Positions 9,568 through 18,248 of a DNA stretch of 64,000 nt are shown here, piece by piece (positions within the stretch are counted from its first letter, which is position 1; each line of letters opens with the position of its first letter). The notes beneath the pieces were generated by a model that had not been told where the DNA came from, did not search any database, and saw only the letters and a program-made list of their open reading frames with translations. The DNA is taken from the NCBI RefSeq assembly GCF_900110225.1, contig NZ_FOCW01000002.1, positions 124,001 to 188,000 of the forward strand. Direction: 5' to 3'. A program made the position numbers and the translations under genes. This stretch comes from Allobrachymonas denitrificans DSM 15123. Its GTDB lineage: Bacteria > Pseudomonadota > Gammaproteobacteria > Burkholderiales > Burkholderiaceae_C.

Positions 9568-9825
9568 TCAGCGCAGGCCGGTCGAAGTGGTGGTGCGGCC
9601 GTTGACTGTGGTGCGGGTCGTGCCCACACCGACGTCGACAACGCCGTACATCTGCACGCCGCTGCCACTGGAGCCGCTGATGCCGATGCCGCTGGAGCCC
9701 AGGGGCGTGGCAGCCTGGCTCACCGGCTGAGAATGGCCTGCACAGGCCGTCAGGCTGGCCAGCACCAAGGCGCCGCCAGTGGCTGCGAGCCATCGGAAAG
9801 CGGTGCGGTGGGTGGATGGTGTCAT
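9568..9825 (-). CDS. small Gly/Ser/Thr-rich lipoprotein, function unknown
   Basis: An 85-residue predicted lipoprotein: a basic N-terminus, a hydrophobic stretch and the lipobox LTAC (cysteine near residue 27), followed by about 58 residues rich in Gly, Ser, Thr and Val (GSSGIGISGSSGSGVQMYGV, then GVGTTRTTVNGRTTTSTG). AAGGAG 9 bases upstream supports the ATG at 9825; the longer frame to 9894 lacks similar support. I do not recognise a family. It stands alone between the hemP terminator and the BI-1-like gene, all on the minus strand. Confidence 0.7.
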   Translation of the reverse strand: MTPSTHRTAFRWLAATGGALVLASLTACAGHSQPVSQAATPLGSSGIGISGSSGSGVQMYGVVDVGVGTTRTTVNGRTTTSTGLR

Positions 9826-9880
9826 GGTGTGATACTCCTTTTCATCACAAAGAGTAGCGTAAAACATGGCCAACATTGGC

Positions 9881-9922
9881 AAAAACGGCCGCATGCAATG
9901 GTTTCCATTGGTAAGTGCGGCC
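9881..9922 (-). terminator. terminator of the tonB-exbBD-hemP operon
   Basis: Read on the minus strand, GGCCGCA (9922-9916) pairs with TGCGGCC (9893-9887). The inner segment contains a further CAATGG/CCATTG hairpin, and GTTTTTG follows. It lies 9 bp after the hemP stop codon. Confidence 0.8.
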
Positions 9923-9931
9923 TGCAGCGAG

Positions 9932-10249
9932 CTACTTGGTCAGGATCAGCTTGCCCTGGCGCGTGGCCTGCAGCCGGTAGGTGATGCCGTTGTGGCGAAT
10001 GGCGATGGTACGGTGGCCCTGCATGAGTTCGCTGCTGCTGAAGGCGGGGGGAGTTTCGGCAGCGGTTTCAGGCAGCGGAGACGCGTGCGACTGTGTCTGT
10101 ACAGGCCAGTGCGCGGGACTGACCGACGCTGTCTCCGCTGAAGCGGACTTCGGTGCCGGGACAGACGGCAAGGCAGAAGCTGGAGACATTGCCTTGTCCG
10201 CTGCTGCCGTGTGCTCCTGTGCATCGAGGGAAGGAGCGCTGCTGCTCAT
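9932..10249 (-). CDS. hemP: hemin uptake protein HemP with long N-terminal extension
   Basis: The last ~35 residues are the HemP domain: SSSELMQGHRTIAIRHNG followed by TYRLQATRQGKLILTK. HemP is a small regulatory or uptake-associated protein found with heme and iron genes. At 105 residues this copy has a 70-residue Ala/Ser/Pro-rich N-terminal region, whereas typical HemP is about 60-80 residues in total. Its start overlaps the exbD stop (10246-10249), placing it last in the Fur-controlled tonB operon. A later start would remove part of the extension, but no better ribosome-binding site is evident. Confidence 0.85.
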   Translation of the reverse strand: MSSSAPSLDAQEHTAAADKAMSPASALPSVPAPKSASAETASVSPAHWPVQTQSHASPLPETAAETPPAFSSSELMQGHRTIAIRHNGITYRLQATRQGKLILTK

Positions 10250-10662
10250 CGCACCGGCTCCGTCACGAATCCGATCTGCGTCAGCCCGGCCTGCTGTGCG
10301 GCGGCCAGGGTGCGTGCCACGGCGTCGTAGCGCACGTTGCGGTCGGCGCGCAACTGCACCACCGGCTGCGGCTGCTTGCCCGATTCGGTGCGCATGCGCT
10401 CCGGCAGCGCCTCGGCGACGACCGGCTGGCCGTTCCAGAAGGTCTTGCCCTGGGCGTCGATGGCGATCTGGATATGGTCGGGCTTGAGCTGCTCGGGAGC
10501 GCTGTTGGCGCTGGGCAGCGATAGCGGCACGGCATGCTGCAGCACCGGCACGGTGATGATGAAGACGATCAGCAGCACCAACATGACATCCACCAGCGGC
10601 GTCATGTTGATCTCGCCCATCACGGCATCCTCGTTCTGGTCATGGAAGGACTGCATGGCCAT
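10246..10662 (-). CDS. exbD: biopolymer transport protein ExbD
   Basis: A 138-residue inner-membrane proton-channel subunit that works with ExbB to energise TonB. The N-terminus GEINMTPLVDVMLVLLIVF contains the conserved membrane aspartate and is followed by a periplasmic domain ending QIGFVTEP. The gene starts 4 bp after the exbB stop and overlaps hemP by four bases. Confidence 0.95.
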   Translation of the reverse strand: MAMQSFHDQNEDAVMGEINMTPLVDVMLVLLIVFIITVPVLQHAVPLSLPSANSAPEQLKPDHIQIAIDAQGKTFWNGQPVVAEALPERMRTESGKQPQPVVQLRADRNVRYDAVARTLAAAQQAGLTQIGFVTEPVR

Positions 10663-10666
10663 GCTG

Positions 10667-11362
10667 TCACCCCTTGCTGGCGACGCGCGCGCCGGTGATC
10701 AGGTAGGCATGCAGGTCATGCGCGAAGCGCTGCAGCTGGAGCAGCACGCGGCGGTTGCCGCGCAGCAGCGCGTTGTAGGCCAGCACGGCAGGGATGGCAA
10801 CGGCCAGGCCCAGGGCCGTCATGATCAGGGCTTCGCCGATCGGGCCGGCCACCTTGTCAATGGTGGCGGCGCCGCTGGCGCTGATGCCCATGAGGGCGTG
10901 GTAAATGCCCCAGACGGTACCGAACAGGCCGACGAAGGGGGCGGTGGAGCCGATCGAGGCGAGGATGGACAGGCCGGACTGCATGCGTGCCTGGCTGCCG
11001 TCCATGCTGTTGCGCAGGCACATGCTGATCCAGTCGCTGGCGCTCAGGCTGCCGTGCAGTTCGTTGGCATTCTGGCGGTGGTGGGCATGGGCCTCCTGGC
11101 CCTGGGTGGCCAACTGGTGAAAGGGGCTGTCGCTCGCGCCGAGATGGCGCATGCCTTCGGGCAGGCTGGCGCTGTGCCAGAACTGCTCGGCGCCTGCGGC
11201 CTGGCGGCGTGCGCGCCACAGGTCCCAACTCTTGAGGGCAATCACGCTCCAGGTGGCGATGGACATGGCCAGCAGCAGCAGGGCAACGCTGCGGGTGACC
11301 CAGTCGCCCTGCGTCCAGAGCAGGGACAGGTCCATGGCGGCGATGGGGGAGGGGCTCGTCAT
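10667..11362 (-). CDS. exbB: MotA/TolQ/ExbB proton channel protein ExbB
   Basis: A 231-residue inner-membrane protein with the ExbB/TolQ layout: one N-terminal membrane helix (WVTRSVALLLLAMSIATWSV), a large cytoplasmic loop, then two helices containing GLFGTVWGIYHALMGI and ITALGL-type segments (GEALIMTALGLAVAIPAVLA). It forms the ion channel with ExbD. The gene lies between tonB and exbD. Confidence 0.95.
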   Translation of the reverse strand: MTSPSPIAAMDLSLLWTQGDWVTRSVALLLLAMSIATWSVIALKSWDLWRARRQAAGAEQFWHSASLPEGMRHLGASDSPFHQLATQGQEAHAHHRQNANELHGSLSASDWISMCLRNSMDGSQARMQSGLSILASIGSTAPFVGLFGTVWGIYHALMGISASGAATIDKVAGPIGEALIMTALGLAVAIPAVLAYNALLRGNRRVLLQLQRFAHDLHAYLITGARVASKG

Positions 11363-11410
11363 TCGAAACTACCTTTCAGGAAAATTCTTGGGGAAATGGA
11401 GATGCGGGGC

Positions 11411-12175
11411 TTATTCCAGGCGGAAGGCGATGGGCACGGTGTATTCCATGGCCGCCGGCACGCCGTTGCGCTTGCCGGGCACGAAGCGCCAGCGGCGCAC
11501 GGTTTCCAGCGCGGAGCTGTCGAGGGCGTCGAAGCCACTGGACTTTTTCAGGGCGACGCGTTCTGCGCTGCCGTCGGCCCCGACCAGCACGCGCAGCAGC
11601 ACGGTGCCGGTTTCACCCAGACGCTTGCTGGAAGCGGGATAGGGGGGCTTGGGGTTGTTGAGGTAGCTGGCACGGGTGCTGGGCAGCTCGACGGTCGGGG
11701 CTGCAGGGGCATCGCTTCTGGCCTGTCCCTGGCCGGAGGGGGCCTTGCCGGAGCTGTCGCTGTTGCGCGGCGCTGAGTCTGTGCTGCTGTCCGGTTTTTC
11801 AGCCTGGGTGGGCTGCTCTGCGGCGGGGCTGTGCTGTGGTGCCGGCTCCTTCGGGGCAGGTGTCTTGGCCGGTGGAATCGGATCGGGCTTGCGCTCTGGC
11901 TTGACGGTGGGTTTGGGCGGCGATTTGCGTACGGGTGCTTCGGCGGGCTTTTCCGGTTTGGGCGGGGCTGGCGCCGCAGCGGGTTCAGGCGCGGGTGCGG
12001 CGGGCGCAGGTTCCGGCACCAGGGCAATCAGCTGTACCGGCGTGATTTCCGGCAGGACGGCTGGCGTGGTTGCCTTGGCGGCCAGTATCCCGAACAAGCC
12101 CAGATGCAACAGCGTGATGCCGGTACTGACGAGGACGGGGCGGGATGATCCGGAAAGAGACAGGGACAAGGACAT
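11411..12175 (-). CDS. tonB: energy transducer TonB
   Basis: A 254-residue TonB. One N-terminal membrane anchor (VLVSTGITLLHLGLFGILAA) is followed by a Pro/Ala/Lys/Glu-rich periplasm-spanning region (EPAPAAPAPEPAAAPAPPKP and onwards). The C-terminal domain has NNPKPPYPASSKRLGETG and ends RRWRFVPGKRNGVPAAMEY. It transmits proton-motive force to outer-membrane receptors such as the one at 14.3-16.5 kb. No clear ribosome-binding site precedes the ATG; a 22-codon ORF ending 18 bp upstream may couple translation. Confidence 0.95.
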   Translation of the reverse strand: MSLSLSLSGSSRPVLVSTGITLLHLGLFGILAAKATTPAVLPEITPVQLIALVPEPAPAAPAPEPAAAPAPPKPEKPAEAPVRKSPPKPTVKPERKPDPIPPAKTPAPKEPAPQHSPAAEQPTQAEKPDSSTDSAPRNSDSSGKAPSGQGQARSDAPAAPTVELPSTRASYLNNPKPPYPASSKRLGETGTVLLRVLVGADGSAERVALKKSSGFDALDSSALETVRRWRFVPGKRNGVPAAMEYTVPIAFRLE

Positions 12176-12193
12176 GCGGAAACGGAAAAAACA

Positions 12194-12262
12194 TCAGGGG
12201 CGCAGAATGAGCCAGCAGGCGGGGGCAACAATCAGTGCGGCAATCAACAGGCTGTAGGCCAT
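12194..12262 (-). CDS. 22-residue hydrophobic microprotein upstream of tonB
   Basis: ATG at 12262 to TGA at 12194-12196 encodes 22 residues, starting MAYSLLIAALIVAPACW and ending LILRP: a single hydrophobic helix with one cysteine and a basic C-terminal end. GAGGAG 7 bases before the ATG is one of the best ribosome-binding sites in the window. The ORF sits between the Fur box (12301-12319) and tonB, so it would be the first product of the iron-regulated message. It could be a membrane microprotein or a translated leader that couples to tonB. I know no family for it. Confidence 0.6.
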   Translation of the reverse strand: MAYSLLIAALIVAPACWLILRP

Positions 12263-12298
12263 GGCGGAACTCCTCGGGCTGGGAAAACGGTCTGCAAA

Positions 12299-13495
12299 TT
12301 ATAAATGAGAATCATTATCTATTAAAAAGGATTTTGCCGGGGGAAAGAGATGCCTGGGACCTATGTCGACCACCGAAGCACAGCCGCACAGCGTCATGCA
12401 GGCTTCGAACTCGTCGCGTAGCAGGCGCAGCACACTGGTGACGCCGACGGCGCCAGCGGCGGCCAGGCCAAGGATTTGCGGGCGCCCGATCAGGACGGCG
12501 TTGGCGCCCAGGGCCAGTGCCTTGAAAATGTCCGTGCCGCGGCGGATGCCGCCATCCACCAGAATGGGGTAGTCGGGATCGACGGCGGAGCGGATTGCGG
12601 GCAGCAGGGTGGCGGAGGCAGGCAGGGTGTCCAGCGTGCGTCCGCCGTGGTTGCTGACGATGAGGCCGGTGGCGCCAAGTTCGCGGGCCAGTTGCGCATC
12701 CTCGGGATGGGTGATGCCCTTGAGCCAGACGGGCAACTGCGTGTGTTGCAGCAGCCACTGCACATCATCCCAGTCGGGTGCCTGGGCGGCTAGGCCCTGG
12801 CACAGGCCGATGGAGGGATGGTCTGCTGGCGCAGCAGGCAGGGCATGCAGATGGGGGAAGGCAGGGCTTGCCTGCAAACCGTCCGTTTGATGTGCGGAAA
12901 ATTCCGTCGGCACGCGGAACCCCGTGCGCCGTTCCAGATCGCGCACGCCTTGCACCGGCGCATCGACGGTCAGCACCAGGGCTTCGCAGCCGGCGGCTTC
13001 GGCGCGCCGGACCAGGGCCAGGGTGCGGGAGCGGCTGTGCTGCCAGTACAGCTGAAACCAGAGTGGCGGCGCGTTGTCAGCTCCCTCCGAATGCAGGATG
13101 GCGTGAATATCTTCCACCGCAACGCTGGACTGGGTGCTCAGCACCATGCCGGTGGCACAGGCCAGAGCGGCGTGGGCCGTGGCGATCTCGCCATCCGGAT
13201 GCGCGAGCCGCTGGTGGGCGATCGGGGCAAGCAGCACCGGCCAGTCCAGTGTGCGACCCGACAACTGGATGCGGGTATGTCCGCCGGCCAGTGAGCGCAA
13301 CACGCGGGGCCGCAGCTGCAGTTCGCTCCAGGCGCGGGAGTTGGCCCGCAGGGTGTGCTGGTCGGCCGCGCCGCCCAGAAAATAGGCACTCGTGGCGGGG
13401 TCGAGCGTGGCCAGTGCTTGGCGCTCGAAATCGGCAGGGGCCACCAGACCCGGTGGCAAGGCCTCGATGCGGGGCAGCGGAATGGAAGCGGTCAT
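12299..13495 (-). CDS. FMN-dependent alpha-hydroxyacid dehydrogenase/oxidase
   Basis: A 398-residue (S)-2-hydroxyacid dehydrogenase family enzyme (lactate, glycolate or mandelate type). Landmarks in order: RSLAGGHTRIQLSGRTLDWP, LAPIAHQRLAHPDGE, WFQLYWQ, LVLTVDAP, the catalytic-histidine motif IVSNHGGRTLD, and the flavin phosphate site LVDGGIRRGTDIFKALALGA / VLIGRP. The substrate cannot be assigned from sequence. The ATG at 13495 shares its A with the piuC stop (TGATG), so it is coupled to piuC and to the siderophore receptor upstream. The Fur box of the next operon overlaps its final codons. Confidence 0.88.
   Translation of the reverse strand: MTASIPLPRIEALPPGLVAPADFERQALATLDPATSAYFLGGAADQHTLRANSRAWSELQLRPRVLRSLAGGHTRIQLSGRTLDWPVLLAPIAHQRLAHPDGEIATAHAALACATGMVLSTQSSVAVEDIHAILHSEGADNAPPLWFQLYWQHSRSRTLALVRRAEAAGCEALVLTVDAPVQGVRDLERRTGFRVPTEFSAHQTDGLQASPAFPHLHALPAAPADHPSIGLCQGLAAQAPDWDDVQWLLQHTQLPVWLKGITHPEDAQLARELGATGLIVSNHGGRTLDTLPASATLLPAIRSAVDPDYPILVDGGIRRGTDIFKALALGANAVLIGRPQILGLAAAGAVGVTSVLRLLRDEFEACMTLCGCASVVDIGPRHLFPPAKSFLIDNDSHL
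12301..12319 (-). promoter_or_regulatory. Fur box for the tonB operon, inside the 3' end of the dehydrogenase gene
   Basis: The 19-mer matches the Fur consensus GATAATGATAATCATTATC at 15 of 19 positions. On the minus strand it reads GATAATGATTCTCATTTAT. It overlaps the last codons and the stop of the FMN dehydrogenase gene (stop at 12299-12301) and lies 39 bp before the 22-codon ORF. It implies iron repression of tonB-exbB-exbD-hemP. Confidence 0.85.
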
Positions 13496-14172
13496 CAGGT
13501 GTCCGCCCACATGCGCAGCAGGTTGTGATAGGTGCCGGTCAAAGTATGGGTTTCCGGCGTTTCGCCGTGCTGTTCGCGCAGGCTGGTGATGGCCATGTCC
13601 AGCTCATGCAGCAGGGCGCGCTGGGGATCAAAGCGCACCATGCTTTCGATCCAGAAGAAGCAGGCCAGGCGTTGTCCCTGTGTCACCGGACGCACCTCAT
13701 GCAGGCTGGTGCCGGGATACAGCACCGCGCTGCCGGCGGGCAGCTTGACGCGCTGCTCTCCATAGGTGTCGTGAATCACCAGCTCGCCCCCTTCGTACTC
13801 GTCCGGCTCGTTCAGGAACACCGTGCAGGAGACATCCGAGCGCACCTGCTGCCCGTCGGCGCGGCGCAGGATGGCATTGTCGTAATGCATGCCGTAGTGC
13901 CCCTCGCCCTGGTAGCGGTTGATGCGCGGGGTGAACACTTTTTTGGGCAGCGCGGCGCTGAAGAAGCGCGCATGGCTGTCCAGCGCCTGCAGCACGGTCT
14001 GGCGCACGGCCACGGCAGCCTCGCAATCGGAAGGCAGCTGCTCGTTGTGCTTGACGTGGCGCGCCTGGCTGCCGGCGGTACGCTGTCCGTCGGTCCAGGG
14101 TGCGGCCTCCAGCAGCGGACGCAGGCGGGCAATGTCGGCGGCAGACAGGACGGAATCGAGAGTGACGAGCAT
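13495..14172 (-). CDS. piuC: Fe(II)/2-oxoglutarate dioxygenase PiuC (PKHD-type hydroxylase)
   Basis: A 225-residue iron-uptake associated dioxygenase. The iron ligands are His96 and Asp98 in YGMHYDNA and His158 in SLHEV, with Arg168 positioned for 2-oxoglutarate. The family blocks [12 protein letters not shown] and [16 protein letters not shown] are clear. PiuC genes typically accompany catecholate receptors, as here: the receptor ends 80 bp upstream on the same strand. The natural substrate is unknown. Confidence 0.93.
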   Translation of the reverse strand: MLVTLDSVLSAADIARLRPLLEAAPWTDGQRTAGSQARHVKHNEQLPSDCEAAVAVRQTVLQALDSHARFFSAALPKKVFTPRINRYQGEGHYGMHYDNAILRRADGQQVRSDVSCTVFLNEPDEYEGGELVIHDTYGEQRVKLPAGSAVLYPGTSLHEVRPVTQGQRLACFFWIESMVRFDPQRALLHELDMAITSLREQHGETPETHTLTGTYHNLLRMWADT

Positions 14173-14252
14173 GGCGGAACAGGAGGACAGGCGGGTCAGG
14201 CCCGCACAGGGGTGGAAACCGCCGTTCCGAACCGGAGCGGCGGCAAGCAGGA

Positions 14253-16493
14253 TCAGAACTTCAGCGTCGCGGTCAGCGCGTAACTGCGGCCGGCACCTGG
14301 CACGTAGAAGCCGCGATACAGCTCGGAGGCATGGTGCTTGTTGGTCAGGTTGCTGACGTTGGCCTTGAAGCTAAGGGTGTCGCTGTGGCGGTATTCGGCC
14401 ATCAGGTCATAGGTGGCGTAGCCCGGCACCTTGATGTCCGACAGCACCGGCTTCTGGCTGCTGCGGAAGTTGACGCCAGCGCCGGCACGCCACTTCGGAT
14501 GGAACTGGTAGGTGGTCCATACCGTACCGCTGTGCTTGGGCGTCAGGCCCGGGCGCTCGCCCACGCGCTCACCGGGCTGGTTCTGGCTGCAGCTGCCGGT
14601 GGCAGGGCAGGGTGCGGCCTTGTCCACCTTGGCGACCGGCAGGTACATGTAGGAGGCGTAGATTTCCCACTTCGGCGTGATGCGTCCGGTGAAATCGAGC
14701 TCCAGACCGGCGGTGTGGCGCTGGCCGCTCAGGTTGGCCACGGGCAGGTCGGGGTCGGTGTTGCGCTCGTTGTACTTGGTCGAGTGGAACAGCGCCACCC
14801 GCGTGCTGAACTGCTTGTTCGGGCTGTCGAAGCGTGCGCCCAGCTCGATGTTGCGGCTCTTTTCCGGGTCGATGCCGGCATTGCTGGCGTTGAGGGAATA
14901 GGTATCGCCCGAGGTGTTGAACGAGGTGCCGTAGGACAGGTGGTAGGACTGGTTTTCCGTCGGCTGGTACAGCACGCCCAGGCGATGGCTCCACTCGGAC
15001 ACCTTCATCTGGTAGCGGCTGGTCTTGCCGGCGGCGGTGTAGGTTTCGTAGTCCCCCTTGAGATTGTCATAGCGCAGGCCACCCACCAGCTTCCAGTGCG
15101 GCGCCACCTGGGCTACATCCTGCACGTAGGCGCCGAAAGCGTTGGATCGATAGTGGCTGGAGTGGTACAGCGGGCGCGCGTCTTCGTTGATCCAGGCGCC
15201 ATCCGCTGGCGTGCCGATGGTGGTGCCGGGCTTGCTGCCCGTGCTCAGCGGCGCATACACATCCTTTTCCTCGCGTCCGAAATCAACCCCGGTCGTGATG
15301 GTGTGCTCGATGCTGCCGGTGCGGAACTTGTTGGTGTAGTCGCTCTGCGCGTGCAGCGTGTCCACGTCCTGGATCTTGAACTTGGGACGTCGCACCAGCG
15401 CCGAGGCATTGCTGAACGTGTTCTCGTTGGTGCTGCGGTCGGCAAAGCCGATGGCGCTGGAGCGGATGTCGCGCTCGAACCGGCCCTTGCGCAGCCGCGT
15501 GGTGAGCTCGCCACCATCGTCGAACCGGTGCGTATGCGACAGACCCAGCAGCGTGGCCTTGCTGTGGTTGCGGTCGCTCGCCATGGCGTAGTTGTTCTTT
15601 GGATCCACCGGCAGCAGCTTGCGTTCGGAGGGGCCGGAGGGGTTGGCCGGCAGCAGGTAGGGCAGGCCGTAGTTGATGCCGTTGCGGTTGTCCAGGTGGA
15701 ACAGGTTCACCATGAACTCGTCCTGCGTGCCGATGCCCCAGCGGTAGGCGGCGGCAATGCCTTTCTTGCTCTCCTTGGCGCCGATGCCGTTCTTGCTGGC
15801 GCGGTCGCCCATCACGTTGACGCGCAGGGCCTGGTTCTCGCCGGTCTGCTTGTTGAAGTCGCCGGTCACGCGCACACGGCTGCCGCTGCCGATGGTGGCA
15901 GAGACCTCGTTCTCGTCGATCAGGCGCGGCAGTTTGTTGACCTGGTTCACCGCGCCGCCGGTGGAGCCGCGGCCGAACAGCATGGAGGCGGAACCGCGCA
16001 GCACTTCCACCTGATCCATGTTGAAGGTGTCGCGGTCGTAGAAGGCCGGGTCGCGCATGCCGTCGACAAAGATGTCGCCGCTGGCGGCGAGCGAGAAACC
16101 GCGCAGGCGGATGTCCTCCTCGCCGGTCTCGCCAGCCTGGAAAGTCACGCCGGCGGTGTTTTTCAGCGCTTCCTTGACGGTATCGAGCTGGCGGTCATCG
16201 ATGAGTTTTTCGGTGACGACGGTGACGGACTGGGGGATGTCGCGCAGCTTCTGCTTGCCCTTGCCGATATGGGCAGTGGTGGCACGCAGGGTGTCCTTGC
16301 CTTCCGGCGTGAGGGCGGCTTCGCGCACCTCCACCGTGGGCAGGGTGGCATCCTCGGAAGCAGTGGTTTGCGCCAGGGCGGAAGAGCCGAGGCTGCCGAG
16401 CAGCAACGCAGCGCCCAGGGGGACGACCTTGCGTGCAGTGGGGGAAGACGTGGAATGGGAAACAGCGCGTCGCGATGGAGAAGCTTGGGTCAT
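14253..16493 (-). CDS. TonB-dependent catecholate siderophore receptor (Fiu/PiuA-like)
   Basis: A ~746-residue outer-membrane receptor. A signal peptide with an Arg-containing start ends near [10 protein letters not shown], followed by a TonB-box region ([10 protein letters not shown]), a plug domain ([55 protein letters not shown]) and a 22-strand-type barrel ending in a terminal Phe (YALTATLKF). The plug resembles Fiu/CirA-class catecholate receptors. The ATG at 16493 is chosen; a TTG at 16520 is possible and neither has a good ribosome-binding site. A Fur box lies about 125 bp upstream. piuC and the FMN enzyme follow on the same strand. Confidence 0.93.
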   Translation of the reverse strand: MTQASPSRRAVSHSTSSPTARKVVPLGAALLLGSLGSSALAQTTASEDATLPTVEVREAALTPEGKDTLRATTAHIGKGKQKLRDIPQSVTVVTEKLIDDRQLDTVKEALKNTAGVTFQAGETGEEDIRLRGFSLAASGDIFVDGMRDPAFYDRDTFNMDQVEVLRGSASMLFGRGSTGGAVNQVNKLPRLIDENEVSATIGSGSRVRVTGDFNKQTGENQALRVNVMGDRASKNGIGAKESKKGIAAAYRWGIGTQDEFMVNLFHLDNRNGINYGLPYLLPANPSGPSERKLLPVDPKNNYAMASDRNHSKATLLGLSHTHRFDDGGELTTRLRKGRFERDIRSSAIGFADRSTNENTFSNASALVRRPKFKIQDVDTLHAQSDYTNKFRTGSIEHTITTGVDFGREEKDVYAPLSTGSKPGTTIGTPADGAWINEDARPLYHSSHYRSNAFGAYVQDVAQVAPHWKLVGGLRYDNLKGDYETYTAAGKTSRYQMKVSEWSHRLGVLYQPTENQSYHLSYGTSFNTSGDTYSLNASNAGIDPEKSRNIELGARFDSPNKQFSTRVALFHSTKYNERNTDPDLPVANLSGQRHTAGLELDFTGRITPKWEIYASYMYLPVAKVDKAAPCPATGSCSQNQPGERVGERPGLTPKHSGTVWTTYQFHPKWRAGAGVNFRSSQKPVLSDIKVPGYATYDLMAEYRHSDTLSFKANVSNLTNKHHASELYRGFYVPGAGRSYALTATLKF

Positions 16494-16615
16494 AGCAGCA
16501 AAGGGAATGCGGGGGAACAACTTGCTGGCTATGTCTGCGCGACGCGCGGCAGTGTGGCTGGCTAACGCGATGCCATGCCCGGTGGCCCGGCATCAGGCTG
16601 CCATTGTATAGAAAT

Positions 16616-16634
16616 AATAACGATTATCATTTAT
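16616..16634 (-). promoter_or_regulatory. Fur box upstream of the siderophore receptor
   Basis: AATAACGATTATCATTTAT matches the 19-bp Fur consensus at 13 positions and is surrounded by an AT-rich patch. It lies in the 189-bp gap before the receptor, so iron repression of the receptor-piuC-dehydrogenase unit is expected. Confidence 0.75.
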
Positions 16635-16682
16635 ATGCGTGCCATTGTTTCCTCCCTGCAACAGCACGCAGGCTGGCAGTAC

Positions 16683-18140
16683 TCAGCCGTAGCGCTTGAG
16701 CAGACGCATCAGCTTCTCGAAACGCTCGCCATAGGGCGGTTGCAGCCAGCGCGTGCCGCTGTGGCGCGACTGCGTGAACACCGGCTTGAGCTTGCTGAAG
16801 GTGTTGAAGCCCCATTCGCCATGGTAGGCGCCCATGCCACTGGCTCCCACGCCGCCAAAGGGCTGGGATTGCTGCGTCAGGTGGTACAGGCAGTCATTGA
16901 TGGTGACGCCACCGGAGATGGTCTGCTCCAGCACCTTGTCACGCGCATGGTGATCGTTGCCGAACCAGTACAGCGCCAGCGGATGATCGCCCTGGCGGAT
17001 CAGCTCGATTGCCTGCTCGGCGTTGTCGTACACCACCACTGGCAGGATGGGGCCGAAGATCTCTTCCTGCATCAGCTGCATGTCCGGCTGCGGCTGCAGC
17101 ACCAGGCAAGGCGCCAGCTTGCGCTGGGCCATGTCGGTGTCGCCCAGCGGCACGATCTGAGCACCGCCCTGATGTGCCTGCTCCAGCATGCCGACCAGGC
17201 GGCCGAAGTGCTTCTGGCTGATGATGCTGCTGTAGTCGGGGTTGTCGCCGAAGGCAGGATAGAGCTTGCGCACGGCCTGGGTATAGGCCTCGACGAAGGC
17301 GTCCTGCTGGCTGCGGTGCACCAGCACGTAATCGGGAGCGACACAGGTCTGGCCGGCATTGAGCAGCTTGCTGGTGGCAATGCGCTCGGCGCTCAGACCC
17401 ATGTCGGCGGACAGGTCGATCAGCGCCGGCGACTTGCCGCCCAGCTCCAGCGTGACCGGCGTGAGGTTGCGCGCGGCGGCCTTGGCCACCTGGCGACCCA
17501 CTGCGGTGGAGCCGGTGAACAGCAGGTGGTCGAACGGCAGCTGCACAAAGGCCTTGCCCACTTCGGCATCGCCCAGCACCACCGTCATTTCGTTGGCGGC
17601 AAAGTATTTGCCGATGGCCTGCTGCAGCTCGGCCGAAAAACGTGGCGTCAGTTCGGACGGCTTGATCATCACCCGGTTGCCGGCGGCCAGCGCTCCGAGG
17701 GCGGGGGCCAGTGCCAGTTGCAGCGGATAGTTCCAGGGCGAAACCACGCCGACCACGCCCAGCGGCTGCGGCATCAGGCGGTTGCTGCCCGGCAGGTAGC
17801 TCATGGCCGTGGGCATGCGGCGCGCCTTCATCCAGCGCCCCAGGTGCTTGCGCGTGTGGCGCAGCTCCAGTTCCACCACCAGGATTTCGGCCATGCGGGT
17901 TTCGTGGGCCGAGCGATGGCCGAAGTCGGCCGAAATGGCATCGATGAAGGTCTGGCTGGTGTGATCCAGCATGCGCTGCAGGCGGTCCAGACGCTCCAGG
18001 CGCTGGCGCAGCGGGGGCAGGGGATCGGCGCGGTGTGCGGCCTGCTGCTGTTCCAGCAGGGCGTGCAGGTCATCGGCCGAGGCGGACAGCCCGGCGGGGC
18101 TGGCGGAAGTGGCTCCAAAAAGGGGAAGGGAAGCAGTCAT
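16683..18140 (-). CDS. coniferyl aldehyde dehydrogenase-type NAD(P) aldehyde dehydrogenase
   Basis: A 485-residue aldehyde dehydrogenase of the short, CalB-like class that oxidises aryl or alkyl aldehydes to acids. Visible motifs are VVSPWNYPLQL, IKPSELTPRFS, LLFTGSTAVGRQVAKAA, the general-base glutamate in LELGGKSP, the catalytic cysteine in NAGQTCVAPDY and the C-terminal QPFGGVGASGMGAYHGE. The ATG at 18140 (MTASLPLF) fits the family; the longer frame to 18170 does not add conserved sequence. No pathway partner is adjacent, so the in vivo substrate is open. Confidence 0.9.
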   Translation of the reverse strand: MTASLPLFGATSASPAGLSASADDLHALLEQQQAAHRADPLPPLRQRLERLDRLQRMLDHTSQTFIDAISADFGHRSAHETRMAEILVVELELRHTRKHLGRWMKARRMPTAMSYLPGSNRLMPQPLGVVGVVSPWNYPLQLALAPALGALAAGNRVMIKPSELTPRFSAELQQAIGKYFAANEMTVVLGDAEVGKAFVQLPFDHLLFTGSTAVGRQVAKAAARNLTPVTLELGGKSPALIDLSADMGLSAERIATSKLLNAGQTCVAPDYVLVHRSQQDAFVEAYTQAVRKLYPAFGDNPDYSSIISQKHFGRLVGMLEQAHQGGAQIVPLGDTDMAQRKLAPCLVLQPQPDMQLMQEEIFGPILPVVVYDNAEQAIELIRQGDHPLALYWFGNDHHARDKVLEQTISGGVTINDCLYHLTQQSQPFGGVGASGMGAYHGEWGFNTFSKLKPVFTQSRHSGTRWLQPPYGERFEKLMRLLKRYG

Positions 18141-18248
18141 GCACTCAAGTGTACGAAGTCTGTATGGCACTTGCGCCGAAGCGGCATGCGCAGATGGCGC
18201 GGTTTTGTAAGGAAGTTTGTCACAGGGGCGTCGATCGGACGCGCGCCA

